From the NCBI GenBank assembly GCA_036186865.1, contig AP025067.1, forward strand, positions 24,883,016 through 24,947,015: DNA of 64,000 nucleotides, read 5' to 3'. Below, piece by piece: positions 1 through 11,990 of this stretch. Position 1 is the stretch's first letter. The number at the start of each line of letters is the position of its first letter. The DNA is from Eustoma russellianum (Eukaryota > Streptophyta > Magnoliopsida > Gentianales > Gentianaceae). The notes under the pieces are model-generated. The model did no database searches, had not been told where the DNA came from, and saw only the letters and a program-made list of their open reading frames with translations. The translations under genes and the position numbers were made by a program.

Positions 1-3000
1 GGACAGCATACCAATGTAAGTTATCACATGAATGAGGTTGTAAAACTTATTCAAGGGGCAGAAAAAGGCCTTCTAATCATTGGTGCCATTCACTCGGAGG
101 ATGAAATCTGGGCAGTCCTTCTTCTTGCCAGACATCTGTTGTGGCCTGTAGCAGTGGACATACTTTCAGGATTACGACTGAGAAAGCATATAGGTTCCTT
201 CACAGATATCAAAGAGAACATTTTGTTCATTGATCACCTTGATTATTTGCTGCTCTCACAAATGGTGAAGGACTGGATGCGGCCTGATGTGGTTCTACAG
301 GTATTAATCGCTTCCCATATTTTCTATTCCTAAGGTCCTGACATTTGAGGATTGGGATTAGAACTGGCAAAATAAGGAAGACTGATGTCCTTTGCATACT
401 TTGTGGCAGATTGGAAGTCGGATAACAAGCACACGTATATCCGAGATGCTAGATCATTCCCTCCCTTTCTATATAATGGTTGAGAGGCATCCAAATCGCC
501 ATGATCCTTTGTATATTGTTACACACAGGATCACAAGTACGATCACCGAGTTCACTGACTTTCTGCTTAAGGTGAATGTGCCATCACATGATAGCAAGTG
601 GAAGATTTATCTACAAGCATTGGAGATGATGGTAGGTCATGTAAGGTTATTTGCTTGTTTAATATCTAGTCTTCATGATTTCAGCATGCTGTGCAGTTTG
701 GCGCATAGTAAGTAGTAGACAGTAATATTAGTTTTTTCAGCAAGTGAGAATGGAAGCATTTGTGCTGAGGAACTCCTCTTGTACCATGTTAAATTTTCAT
801 CTCATCTAAAAGATCAAGTAGTTAGAGAGGAGTGATTTATACATTTAGAAGCTTAACAAATTCTAATTGCAGCGACTAATGTAGCCGTTAAGCACACTTA
901 TGACACATGTCTCACAATATCCTGCATGCATTGTGTCACATCCATGTTCTACTTGGAGGCTCCGCCATACACAGGATCCATGCTGCATTAAATAGGAAAA
1001 ACAACAATTCTGTTTGCTTGTGACAATGGTTGCCTCTGTGTCATTTGTTTAAGTTTGAGATTGCTATTGTCCGTTTACCTCATAGTGTATGAGTTACGAA
1101 TTATTGGACAATTGATAAGATATTATAAAGATGTCATATTAACGAATGATTGTTTGCATGTATATAGCATGCTCTCTGTACCAATAACAAACAGCTCTAT
1201 GTATGAGAATAAGATGGGGAGCTAGGGCTGTTAAAGTTTGCATGATATTGACTCAAAACATTCACAGATATGCAAAAGACTTTGTGATGATTTTAGAAGT
1301 TATTAATTGTCAGGCTTATGCATCATTCTATTCTTTCTAGCAGTACTGCAAATCACAAGTTCTTTGTATCCTTGCAATGAATGGGTGGACAATTTCAATT
1401 TTGTAGGCTGCTTGGGAGACATCATTTATAATTGATGCAGAGTACTCGTTGACTGAGCCTTATGTGGCTCACGCGATTCCCGATAATCTTCTTGCTGATT
1501 CTTCCATCTTTCTGGGGAACAGCATGCCTATACGTGATGCAGACATGTATGCATCTAACCAGTCTCAATATAAAGATCGTGATGCTTTGATCTCGAGACT
1601 GGGATTGCCTTGCCACTGGATACAAGTTGTTGGCAATAGAGGAGCTAGTGGGATTGATGGTTTGCTCAGCACAGCTATTGGATTTTCTGCTGGATGCAAT
1701 AAAAGTGTGAGTAGTGGTATCTTTAAGTTTGAACTCTCTTTCTTGTGTTACTTATTCCCTGCTTATTTACCCTACTGTTGTCATGTCCGTGCGTGGCATT
1801 GTTTTATGCAAAATGCAGCTTATTATTCCTTTGAATATGCTTCATATTTGTTAAATTTTGGTTAATATTCATAGTATAGAATAGAAGTCCTAATAGGTTT
1901 TGAACTGGTGGTAGCGTACCTCATCTTGTTTAGCCCAGTCCGTGTTTCACAAGTTCAGAATTTCCATGGAAGTGACTCAGGAAATTTTAAGCAACATATG
2001 GATATTTGCCGGAATATGGAGATCAGTGAAGAGTCAACCACTCATTGGCAAATCTTCCTAGAATCTTGTATTAGCCAAAAGGGTATTCTGTGATGTCATG
2101 GTACTATAATTTTATTATTGGAGACTGTGACTTTTCAGATCAAGGGATAACAATTGAATTACAAACAGAAAAGTGATTATCAAGTTGTTAGAGTTAGAAT
2201 TGGGGGTTTGAATCTTCCTGCTCCACCATTTGTCAAAACTACTATTAGTGTCCCGCTTGTGCTTCAAAAGTTGAGCTAATAAAATTTTGTAATATACTAA
2301 TTATGAACTGTTGTGGTAAGTTCAGAGAAGTATAAGTTACTCTTTTTCCATTACAGCTTAAGATTTTAGTTAGATTGGTATGTTATCAAGGTATTACAAG
2401 ATCAATCACTCCTTTTGGTTCTTTTGCAAAGTAGTTGCAATAGCATATAGAGTATTTTCAGAAAGTGGCTAGAGTGTTCTATGAACATTGCTTACTTCAT
2501 CACCTAAGATATTCTTAATTATTTGTTACTAGTAACAACGTCAAATCAGGTTATAGTGGTCATCTAACTGGGATTACAATAACAGTAACAATGGCCTACT
2601 TCTTGTTCCCTTAGTCTTTGAAAGATTTGGCACGAAGTTAGTCATACATTGTGGCTACCTATTGATTACACTCGATTCTATGAGAATAGATCAAGTTTTC
2701 CGGTGAAGGAAGAGGAGAAATATCTTACCTGTCTACAGCTTTTCCAAAGGAGTTTTTTCTTGCCCTCGTTTGTTTTAAATGGTAAAGTTTTCTGATTATA
2801 TGTAATTATTTCAATTGAATTGCATGATACAGGTTCTTACATGCAAGAAGTCCTCGTCCTACTAGATTGGTCTAATATATTCTGATAATTACTGCTTGTG
2901 AAGAATATGTTTCTTAGAATATGCACTAAATTCCATGTCCAGGTCCTGTGCATAGTTGGAGATGTTTCATTTCTGCATGATGCAAATGGATTAGCACTCC

Positions 3001-4206
3001 TTGGACAAGGGTAAATGACTTATTCCTTTTCTGACGCTGCGGTATCTCTATCCTTGAAAAGTCTGCTTGTGTATGGAACGCAGTATATGCTTACATTGTG
3101 GTGGTGATTACTTTCTTTCTGGAAACAAAACTATATAATACTTCTTCTAATCACTCTATAATTTTTGTACTTTTGCCTTTTTTTTTTTTTTGGTATACAA
3201 CATGACGCCCATATTCCCTCTACTGAAAGGTGTAAAGTATGCTTTATATTTCTTATTTTTTATCAGGATCAAAAAATCTGTTCCACATTCCTTGTTATGG
3301 TTAACCTGTCCTGCACTGACTTAATGATCTTTCTGCTTCAGTTTGCAAAGACAATCATTCCAAGTTTCTGACCGACTTACACCAAGTCGGTCAATTTTTA
3401 GTGGGAAAACTTCACCTAAGCCTAGGCCTGTGTACCAATAACTCAACCTTTGAATACTAATAAATCAGAGAATTTATATTTGTAGTTTGCCCAGAAGGCC
3501 AATCATCATATTGGTGATTAACAACCATGGTGGTGCAATCTTCAGCCTTCTCCCATTTGCAAATATGACAGAAAGAAGAATTCTTGATCAGTTTTTCTAC
3601 ACTTCACATGATGTTTCGATCAGTAGCCTTTGCCAAGCTCATAGGTACGCATTTCTCTTCATTTTAGAGTTTTATCAATCCAAATTTGATATTTTCTCTT
3701 CTTTCTCTTATCATTTGATGTATGTTTCTTTCTACTCCATATAACTGTACATTTTATATGAATTTGCCAAGGCTTGGAATGATAATTTTGTTTCGTCACC
3801 TGTGGTGTTGAGTTCAAACTAGTTAAATGTCAATGCAGCAGGATCAGGTGAACTGAAGCATTTAATTTTGATTTGCTATTGATCTATGCAGTGTGAAGCA
3901 TGTGCACGTGCGGACCAAAATGGAACTGCTCGATGCTTTATTCACATTGCAGCAGGATAAAATAGATTGTGTGATAGAAGTTGAAAGCAGCATTGATTCA
4001 ACTTCTGGCTTCCATAGGTGCTCAACTCTTCAGAATTTTTTGTGAGCTTTAACCGGATTAATCTTAATCTTTGATTGTGATCTTAACTTTTCTACAGTAA
4101 TTTGAGCAAATTTGGCCGTCATGCTGCGGATCATGCTCTGCGTGTTCTTTCGCACATTTCCTTTGCAGAAACCCCCTTAGGGGACTTGATCACTCATAGT
4201 ATTGCT
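1..4206 (+). other. MenD module of PHYLLO (SEPHCHC synthase), C-terminal two thirds
   Basis: ThDP-dependent module that joins isochorismate and 2-oxoglutarate to give SEPHCHC. Exons 1-2 hold the central domain (the beta strand ending PDVVLQ continues as IGSRITSTRIS across the exon junction). Exon 3 holds GNSMPIRDADMYA and GNRGASGIDGLLSTA, the typical MenD segment at the start of the pyrophosphate-binding domain. Exon 4 gives GDVSFLHDANGLALL and exon 5 INNHGGAIFSLL, together the ThDP/metal-binding GD...NN pattern. Exons 6-7 encode the C-terminal helices. The N-terminal pyrimidine-binding domain, with the glutamate that activates ThDP, lies before the window. The tiny 68-nt exon 4 sits between introns of 1236 and 475 nt and would be easy to miss in an automatic annotation. 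Confidence 0.88.
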
Positions 4207-7200
4207 AAAATGGAATGTTCACTATATAGGTATGATCTTTTAACCGGAGACTTTTGAAGTCCATATGACTTACAAGAACTTGTACTACAAGTCTTATGGT
4301 TCCTCTGGTCAATGGCAGGATTAAGCTGTGTGATCCACCTACTACCAGTTCCTTGAATTATAGACCCGTGACATTTTATAGAGAAGGTTTTGTGGTTTCG
4401 TTGACTCTTGATGATGGAAGCACCGGCTATGGAGAGGTATGGTTATGTTCTTGACCACAAGTTATTGAATTTACCTCTATATCAGTTGATTGCCCTCAAG
4501 TTTAGATGTCATTTTCGTAAATTAATGTCAATTCAATGATATGCATGCATGGGATCTTGAATGTTCCATGATAGGCATGTATTGGACCTTTAGGATATTC
4601 TAATAGGATCTTGGCTGTTCTCTACTGAGGATGCTAGCCTTATCGGTGTTTGGTGACTTCATACGAGGGGAACCTAGAAGTGGGAGGTTCTTTCGTTTTC
4701 TTTTACCACCTTGGATTGGTCCTGTAATAATGATGGCATCACGAACAATCTCAAGCGCGTGACAGAATCTTATGTGACGCTGCAATAAAAGTTCTTTTGA
4801 GAAGATTCTAGTCATGATAGTAGTTCCTAGGTCTGTACAACTGCTATAAATATTATATAATGTAAACTTGCCTATGACTCCCCCTTCCCCTCAGTATCTC
4901 ATGTCCAAATTTCTTTATGTCTGCTTTCCGCCTGAAGAGAGTATCAAGGCCATTAAATCATTTACACACACACCTTCTTTGTTTTCTAACATTATCAGAC
5001 TTTTTTTGGTTCACAACAATGATTTCTGAAAAGGTTGCGCCCCTTGAGATCCACGAGGAAAGCTTGCAAGATGTGGAAGAACAACTTCGATTCCTCTCTC
5101 ATGTTTTAAAGGGAGCAAAAGTTGATGTTTTCCTTCCTCTGCTGAAGGGTTCATTTTCCTCATGGATATGGAACACTTTAGGAATCTCAGTAAGTTGCTA
5201 CGTCTTCATTGAGCAATTAGCTCATATTAACAACCATGACTTGATTTTTATTTTCTTTAATTTTTGTTGTTCTCTCGTACTCTTTACCGCTGCATTCTCG
5301 ATCCTGCAAAGCCTGGTAGCATGTTTCCTAGTGTTCGTTGTGGTTTGGAGATGGCTGTTCTTAGTGCAATTTCCGCTAGAGAAGGTTCTAGTATATTGAA
5401 TATACTCCTCCCAGGAAGCAAAGGCTTGAGAAGTAAGTTGCAAGGAGTAAGAATGTGCGCCCTCATTGACTCTGCTGGAAGTCCTGGAGACATTGTTCAT
5501 CTTGCAAGTTCTCTTGTTGAGGAAGGTTTTTCTGCTTTGAAGATAAAGGTACGCATGCTTATGCTAAATAATAATTGTTTATGGTTCAGTACCTAGACAT
5601 ATATGCTTCTTAAGAGTAGAAATACATTCTAAACAGCTCAAGTATTTGAGGCATTTCTTGCGATGTAGGTGTGGTCCTTTATTTCTGGTATATCCTTACA
5701 GTCAATGAAACTTAATTTTCGAAAGAGGGAGTTTTAAGTATTTAAATGAGTTAGTATTCCAAGGTACGAAGGGTAGAGTGTTCCCATAAACAGCGGGGTT
5801 GTAGTTGTCCTTTACTTCTTTAAGGTGAAAGGATAATTCTTGCAGCACCTGTAACTTGTATTGGACATTAAGTCCTATGGATGAAAATAGAATTCTGGTC
5901 ACCCAAAGTTCCCTCTTTGTCCAGGGTCCAGTCACAGGTGGGAACATATCGTAGAGCATAGTGTAATTTCAAAAAAATAGGAAACCCTACTACATCTGTG
6001 TGCAGGTTGCTCGACGAACCAATCTTATGGAAGATATAGCTGTTGTGCAAGAAATAAGAAGAAAGGTGGGACATGGGATTCAACTGCGGGTGGATGCAAA
6101 TAAGAACTGGACCTATGAAGTTGCTGTACAATTTGCCAAAGCTGTGAAAAACTGTGGCCTGGAGTACATAGAGGTACATTTTTTCTTTATGACATGCATA
6201 TCATGTTAGCTCTTCTGAAAAATATCCAAATTGGTAGAAGTGTATTGTGGCTAATATTCAAGTACAAACATTTTCAAAACCCTCAGCTGTAGGGAGAAAT
6301 TGTTCTCCATGTAACGTAAGCTAAGTTAATTCTTCGTTTCTCTGGCTCAGCCGATGTTCCAAAAGTTTTCTTTCTTGTGGTGTCATCATCATTGTGTATA
6401 TACTACTTCCCAACCAAATTGTTATGACAGGGTATCATTTCTCCATTATGTTTCATCATGTTCTAATATTATTGATGATTTGATTTTTCAAATGGTATCT
6501 AGATCTTCAACAATATTCCATTGATTTACATTGATTAAAGTTTACTCATCTTCTTTATGTTCAGGAACCTGTTAGGGATGCAGATGACATAATCAGATTT
6601 TGTGAAGAGACGGGATTACCTGTGGCTCTGGATGAAACTATAGCCTGTATTCAAGAAAACCCTACGGAACTCCTTAAGAAATATGTGCATCCCGGAGTAG
6701 TAGCCTTGGTTAGTTTGCCTCATTCTTGAATATGAACAAAAATCTGTTTGAACATTGTATTTTGCATGCAAATATATATAGTGTATATGTTTTGTCCTTA
6801 TTATTTTTTCAAAAACATTTTCAAAATGGAAGAACAATACTTGGGTTTCATTGTTTTGCGACTGTCTTCTGGGAAATGTTTGGATCACATCTGATCAGAT
6901 TTCCTGATCTTTTCATCCTAATATTTATTTGTTGAGTTTTATCTTAGGTAGAACATAAATTGATGAAAGTCTCAAACTAGGAAAGAACTATCATCTCTAA
7001 CCTGTTTGACATTCTACATTGATGCGGTCAGGTGATCAAGCCAAGCATTGTTGGGGGTTTTGAAAATGCATCTTTGCTTGCACAATGGGCTCAGCAGCGA
7101 GGAAAGATGGCAGTAATTAGTGCTACATTTGAAAGTGGCCTGGGTTTATCAGGATTTATTCAACTGTCACATTACCTTGATTTGCAGAATGCAAGTTTTC

Positions 7201-10200
7201 CTAGCCAGAGTAATGAGGAACCAGCCATGTTCCCAGCCCATGGTCTTGGAACGTACAAATGGCTTACAGAAGATGTGACCCTGGAGCCTTTAAATATTTG
7301 TTGTAATTCAGAAACTGGCTTCGTCGAAGCATCAGCTGTTGAAGCTGGTGCATTCATGCAGCAGTTTCACATGAATCAAAATGTGGTTGTTCGAAAATTT
7401 GGTGATGAAGTCCGCAAGTACCTGGTGCAAGTCAATTTGGAGCAATTGTTGTTTTCTGTCAATGTCACAGAGATCGGGCAAAGAAACGCTGTAAATATTC
7501 CCTTTCTGTTCTTTTGAAAATCCTTATATTTTGTAGGAATATTGGCCTTGGGTTTAAAAGTGTTAGCGTGATATCCGCCTTTTCCTTTTTCTTTTCTAAT
7601 AGGAAATCTGATATCTTCCTTTTGATATGCCGGGATTGTTTATTGTGAAAGCGTTCTATGAGAGATATACCCTCTACCCCTTATCTTGTTTCAATCTTAA
7701 CTATGCAGAAAATTCTGTGTATCCAGAATATGTGAACTTAATCATTTTTCGTGTTTAGTCTTTTAATCATGTTTCTAAAGTAACAGAATTTTCCTTCCTG
7801 CCAGAGATATCAGTTTGTTTGCTGCTGCTATGTGTATTGCTGTTCATGCTAAAACTTTAAGCCGGTTTATAAAATCTAATCCTTGTCTCGAGATGCAGCA
7901 CACATAGACGCATTCGTAATCTGAAGGACAAACGTGGAGTTTCTTGAATGTTCATGAATTTATTGGTTTTCGGACAAAACATAACATATTATCTGAAGTA
8001 TTATCCTTTATTTTGTTGACACACTTCGCTAAATGCAATTCCCTGATCCTCATTTTGTTTCTTATGCTCTTATTATTCATGTAGAAGTCATCACTAAGGT
8101 AGTTGCGAAGTCTAATCTGAAGACATGATTGGTACCTTTTTTTTTTTGCTTTAGATTGGGTTGCACAAGTAAAATAATCTGTCAAATGATCATGGAGGCT
8201 GGTTGCCTTCAAATTGTAGTGAGCAGCATCTTCACTGTAGTTAAATATGCACCATAAGTAATCAGCCAATGTTTGAGTTGTTGAAGCTATACTGCTGTAA
8301 ACATAAATCGAGGACTGATTTTTCTTCTATATATTTGATACCAAATACTCTACAGGATTCTGGGTTAAACGTAGTTATCTGTTAATTCAATAACAGATAA
8401 ATATTCCATTACATCACAAAAATCAAGCATGAAGATTCTCCAAAAGCAGGAGAAAATTCCTTTTCGGATAGGTTAAAGAAACCCTGTATTCTTTAAGGAG
8501 TCTCTTCCCTATAGTCCATTTTGTCTTTACCATCTCTTCTGCTTAGCTCTTAATTAATCAGCATCTCTCTATATCATTGAAGCTCTATTATATGCTAATT
8601 TCTAATGTGCTTTAGTCTTTTCTTAATCATTTGATGCAGGACAATGTCATCATATTTCTTCATGGATTTCTTGGCAGTGGGGAAGACTGGATTCCCATTA
8701 TGAAGTCTGTTGCAGGATCAGCAAGATGTGTTGCAATTGACCTTCCTGGTCATGGTGGATCCAAGTCACAACATCAAGGAACTAAAAATTTGGCACACCG
8801 TTTGTCTATGGATGTCATTTCGAGGCTATTATGCAAAGTGTTTACTCGTCTATGTGCAAAAAAGGTTACTCTTGTTGGCTACTCAATGGGGGCAAGGATT
8901 GCTTTGCACATGGCCCTAAAATGCAGGGATAAGGTGTTAGTCAATGCATTTATTGTTACTAAATTCTAGAGATTTTCTTGGGCAGATGTTTATAAAATTG
9001 GACGTGAACCTTGGTTCAGCACCAAAATGCATTAGTTTGAGTCATGAGTCACAGGTTAAAGTTGAGAAATATAAAGCAAGGATGTGTCAATTATGCCCGA
9101 CATGGCCTGGAAGTCTCTCAGACTTTGTACTTGCAGGAAGTTGTAATGCTAACTTGTTAGCTGACATAACTATGTGAAATTGTAGGTTGAGAGAGCTGTA
9201 CTGATTTCAGGAAGCCCGGGTTTGGTCGATCCATTAGCAAGAATGGCTCGTAGGGCTAGCGATGATGCCAGAGCCTGCTACCTTACTTCATATGGCCTGG
9301 AGACTTTCTTAGATACCTGGTATGCTGAAGATATGTGGAGCAGGTAAGTGGTGGCTTGTCAGAGTCTGAGGTTGCCTTAGTTTCAATCAATCAATCATTA
9401 CCCAATATATTCCAACGGCAACAAAAGCTATCGTTAGGGTCTGAGAGAAAAAGTGAAAAGCATATTCTTATCGTTGGATTGCGTTATTCCTTCATGCAGC
9501 TTAAGGAGCCATCCGCATTTCAAAGCGATATATGCCAACCGCTTGCAGCATGAAGACTTGCAAAACCTTGCAAAAGTTCTGTCTGATTTAAGTGTTGGGA
9601 GGCAACCGTAAGTCTTACACATTGATCCACTTCTTCCATTTCAGTTATTTTTGTTCATTTACTGAGATCACCTCTCATTTCTAGGTGTAGATAAAATAAT
9701 ATACCCTAGATCAACATTAAGTTTCTTGGCAGGATAGGCCCTGTATGAGTTGCTTTTTTGCTCTGTAGTCTATAACCTGTCAGGAGCAAGCTGATTGCTC
9801 CAGACATTTCATGTCTGGTTCTTCACCAGTCGTGGAATAAAGCAAAATGACTTACTAAATTGGTTGCGTTTCTTATATTGTGAAGTAGCAGTTGATCGAC
9901 ATAGCTTGACGCATCATTATGGGTCATCGGGAAACAACCTCTGTGTGTTTCTAACGCATGTGTACAGTTGCGTACATCCAACCCCCCATACCTCGCCATA
10001 GGCGGGAGCCTCTAAGGCAATGGGTAATGTTGTTCTTCTTCTTCTTCTTCACCAGTCATGTTTGCAGGAGTCGAAAAAAATATAAATTATATTACCATAT
10101 TAGAATAGGAATGAATGGTGGAACTCGTGCATTCATAATACATACGCATACACCAGTTCTATAAGATGCTAACTTACAGATAGGTTATCTTCAAATTCTT

Positions 10201-10521
10201 ATACATTTTTGTCTTGAAAGAATGTTTCTTTCTGTGTGTGTTAGGCCATTGTGGGAAGACCTGAAGCACTGTGAAGTACCACTTCTGCTCATTGTCGGAG
10301 AGAAAGATGTGAAGTTCAAGAAAATAGCCAGGGAGATGGTCCAGGAAATTGGCCAAATTAGCTCAGCAGGACATGGCACAGAAGTAGTTGAAATTCCAAA
10401 TGCCGGACACGCTCCTCATCTTGAAAATCCCCTCCTTGTCATTACCTCAATTACGTGCTTCTTAAGGAGAAAAACACCAGTCCAATATGCAATCAATCTG
10501 AAAATCCCCTCCTCATCCTGA
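1..10521 (+). CDS. PHYLLO: PHYLLO, 3' part (MenD-MenC-MenH fusion), 5' partial
   Basis: Multifunctional enzyme of phylloquinone synthesis; in plants it is plastid-targeted and fuses the bacterial MenF/MenD/MenC/MenH activities. Seventeen exons read from canonical GT-AG borders: 1-300, 410-631, 1407-1706, 2943-3010, 3486-3644, 3892-4017, 4098-4229, 4319-4436, 5034-5189, 5312-5548, 6006-6173, 6565-6708, 7032-7490, 8640-8933, 9186-9343, 9500-9607, 10245-10521 (TGA). Phases agree at every junction and the sum is 3426 nt, i.e. 1141 codons plus stop, without frameshift or internal stop. Within this part MenD is about residues 1-424, MenC 425-863, MenH 864-1141. The window opens inside an exon, so the transit peptide, MenF-like module and the start of MenD are missing. 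The long introns contain no other gene; intron 16 carries a SINE-like insertion. The fusion architecture is established for plants; the exon map is my inference from frame continuity. Confidence 0.93.
4207..7490 (+). other. MenC module of PHYLLO (o-succinylbenzoate synthase)
   Basis: Enolase-superfamily module that dehydrates SHCHC to o-succinylbenzoate. It starts near the end of exon 7 (KMECSLYRIKL) and runs to exon 13. Visible active-site motifs in order: LKIK at the end of exon 10 (the K-x-K pair with the general base), LRVDANKNW in exon 11 (first metal ligand Asp), EPVRDADD at the start of exon 12 (Glu ligand), ALDET in exon 12 (third acidic ligand) and VIKPSIVGG at the start of exon 13 (second catalytic Lys). 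All expected catalytic residues are present, so the module looks functional. Exon 13 (459 nt) is the longest and also contains the linker towards MenH. The exact module borders are approximate. Confidence 0.9.
8640..10521 (+). other. MenH module of PHYLLO (SHCHC synthase, alpha/beta hydrolase)
   Basis: Alpha/beta-hydrolase module that eliminates pyruvate from SEPHCHC to form SHCHC. Exon 14 opens with IIFLHGFLGSGEDWIPIM (oxyanion-hole HGFLG) and contains LVGYSMGARIALHMAL, the nucleophile elbow with catalytic Ser. The last exon gives LLLIVGEKDVKFKKIA (acid Asp) and IPNAGHAPHLENP (catalytic His), so the Ser-Asp-His triad is complete. The Ser and His are encoded about 1.4 kb apart, with a SINE-like insertion in the intron before the last exon. 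The module is about 278 residues, close to a stand-alone MenH, and ends with a short low-complexity tail before TGA at 10519-10521. Confidence 0.9.
9835..10044 (+). mobile_element. SINE-like repeat, copy 1, in PHYLLO intron 16 (5' truncated)
   Basis: Member of a short interspersed family seen four times here. It starts inside the family consensus at GAATAAAGCAAAATGAC and ends with GTAATGTTGTTCTTCTTC. The 3' half (GGAAACAACCTCT, GCGTACATCCAACC, GGCGGGAGCCTCT, GGTAATGTTGTT) resembles the conserved 3' Angio-domain of angiosperm SINEs. It is flanked by TTCTTCACCAGTC[G/A]TG at 9819-9834 and 10045-10060, a target-site duplication with one mismatch. About 46 bp of the 5' end are missing relative to copies 2 and 3. 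It lies in the sense orientation of PHYLLO. Confidence 0.75.
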
Positions 10522-10670
10522 ACACTCCCTCCTGGGCATGCTCCTCATATTATATCTTTTATAAGGTTATTGAAAGGATATTTTTATCAATGTAACTTTC
10601 TAAGATTATTGTTGTAATTTTTTGTGCACCTGTACATGTTTTACTAAGATATTGTCATTTACCTCCAACA
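10522..10670 (+). other. probable PHYLLO 3' UTR
   Basis: Sequence after the PHYLLO stop is T-rich, with TTGTAA-type motifs (around 10610) of the kind used near plant poly(A) sites. I see no canonical AATAAA before the SINE-like repeat that starts at 10692; that repeat supplies one at about 10745. The UTR end is not determined by the sequence alone. Confidence 0.4.
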
Positions 10671-10691
10671 TTTACTAGTCATGAAAACTGT

Positions 10692-10947
10692 TTTCATTTC
10701 CAATGGAATCAATGTTACATTCTTTTTTGATTTTGAAATATGATGGAATAAAGCAAAATGACTCACTAAATTGGTTGCGTTTCTTATATTGTGAAGTAGC
10801 AGTTCATCGACAAAGCTTGACGCAATTTTCATTATGGGTCATCGGAAAACAATCTCTGTATGTTTCTAACACATGAGTATGATTGCGTAGATCCGACTTC
10901 TCATATCCGCCATAGGCGGGAGCCTCTAAAACAATGAGGTAATGTTG
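10692..10947 (+). mobile_element. SINE-like repeat, copy 2, full length 256 bp
   Basis: Full-length copy lying just 3' of PHYLLO. It is bounded by a perfect 21-bp direct repeat beginning TTTACTAGTCATG at 10671-10691 and 10948-10968, so the element between is exactly 256 bp. It has the same Angio-domain-like 3' half as copy 1 and ends ATGTTG. The 5' part (TTTCATTTCCAATGGAATC...) shows no clear tRNA-like A/B-box pair. It contains AATAAA in PHYLLO sense orientation at about 10745. Confidence 0.8.
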
Positions 10948-10968
10948 TTTACTAGTCATGAAAACTGT

Positions 10969-11193
10969 CTTTCTTTCCTTTTTTTAAAAGGTTGTGGTGG
11001 TAATCAGATGATTTGGGTTTCATATGTGTTAGAAGATACACAAAAAGAAATCCCTTAGGATATACTAATACAGATATTAACCGATATAAAATAGTGGTTT
11101 AATCTGGAGAAGATATATATTAACGGATGAGTGGTTGAATTGAAGTTTATATTACTTGGAAACGTTAACGGAGAAAAAGTAGTACGAGATACT
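10969..11193. other. unassigned spacer
   Basis: AT-rich sequence between SINE-like copy 2 and the TRIM-like element. No open frame, repeat or signal recognised. Confidence 0.5.
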
Positions 11194-11198
11194 CAAAG

Positions 11199-11985
11199 TA
11201 TTGAGAATATAGCCGAAAAATATATGAGTTATTTGAGAATGAGGTAATAATACCTATCGTCTTAAGGTTTTGAGTGGATATGTGTCTCACCTCATGTAAG
11301 CTCAAGTTTCAACATATTATCAGAGCAGGTTCAAAATGTGAACTCACACCTTGCCTGTCCTATAGCTAGCTATTTATTGTCTCGCATCATCTAAGTCCAG
11401 ATGTTCATGCCTGGTTTGTAATTGAGGACGAGTCTAAGGCACGTGTGTCTGCTAAGCTACGTTGCCACGTGAGGGCAGGTATTGAGAATATAATCCCACA
11501 TAGTCTACTTTGAGAAAAATATATGGGTTATATGAGATGAGATATCAGCGCCCATCGCCATAAGGTTTTGAGTGGATATAGACGGGTTTTAAGGCACGTG
11601 TGTATATCACCCAAGTCTAGACGTTCATGCTTGGTTTGTAATTGAGGACGGGTTCTAAGACACGTGTGTATGTCAAGCCACGTTGCCATGTGAGGGCGGA
11701 TATTGAGAATATAGTCCCACAACGTCTACTTTGAGAAAAATATATGGGTTATATGAGAATGAGGTATTAGCACCCATCGCCTTAAGATTTTGAGTGAAAA
11801 TAGACGTGTTTTAAGGCACGTGTGTATATCAAGTCACGTTGCCACATGAGGATGGGTATTGAGAATATAGTCTCATATTGTCTACTTTGTAAAAAATATA
11901 TGGATTATATGAGAATGAGGTATCAGCACCCATCGCCTTAATGTTTTGATATAAGTCTCACCTCATATAAGTATAAATTGTAACA
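11199..11985 (+). mobile_element. TRIM-like mini LTR retrotransposon with four LTR segments
   Basis: Non-coding element of 787 bp flanked by a perfect 5-bp duplication CAAAG (11194-11198 and 11986-11990). It opens with an LTR-like segment of 116 bp (11199-11314, T[A/G]TTGAGAATATA...CAACA). This is followed by TATTATCAGAGC, a 10/12 match to the initiator-Met tRNA primer site. LTR starts recur at 11480, 11701 and 11857, each preceded by a purine-rich GTGAGGGCGGG-type tract like a polypurine tract; the last LTR runs to 11985. Units 2 and 3 lack the LTR end and primer site. Short LTRs, tRNA-Met site, no coding capacity and tandem LTRs fit TRIMs; the family is not identified. Confidence 0.7.
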
Positions 11986-11990
11986 CAAAG

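Noticed and set aside
1422..1625. Minus-strand ORF opposite PHYLLO exon 3
   Set aside because: Shadow frame of the conserved MenD exon.
4600..4815. 71-codon minus-strand ORF inside PHYLLO intron 8
   Set aside because: No recognisable domain, no splice or promoter context; compatible with chance.
1..10521. Bacterial origin or recent transfer of the men genes
   Set aside because: The MenD-MenC-MenH fusion with spliceosomal introns is the known plant PHYLLO architecture.
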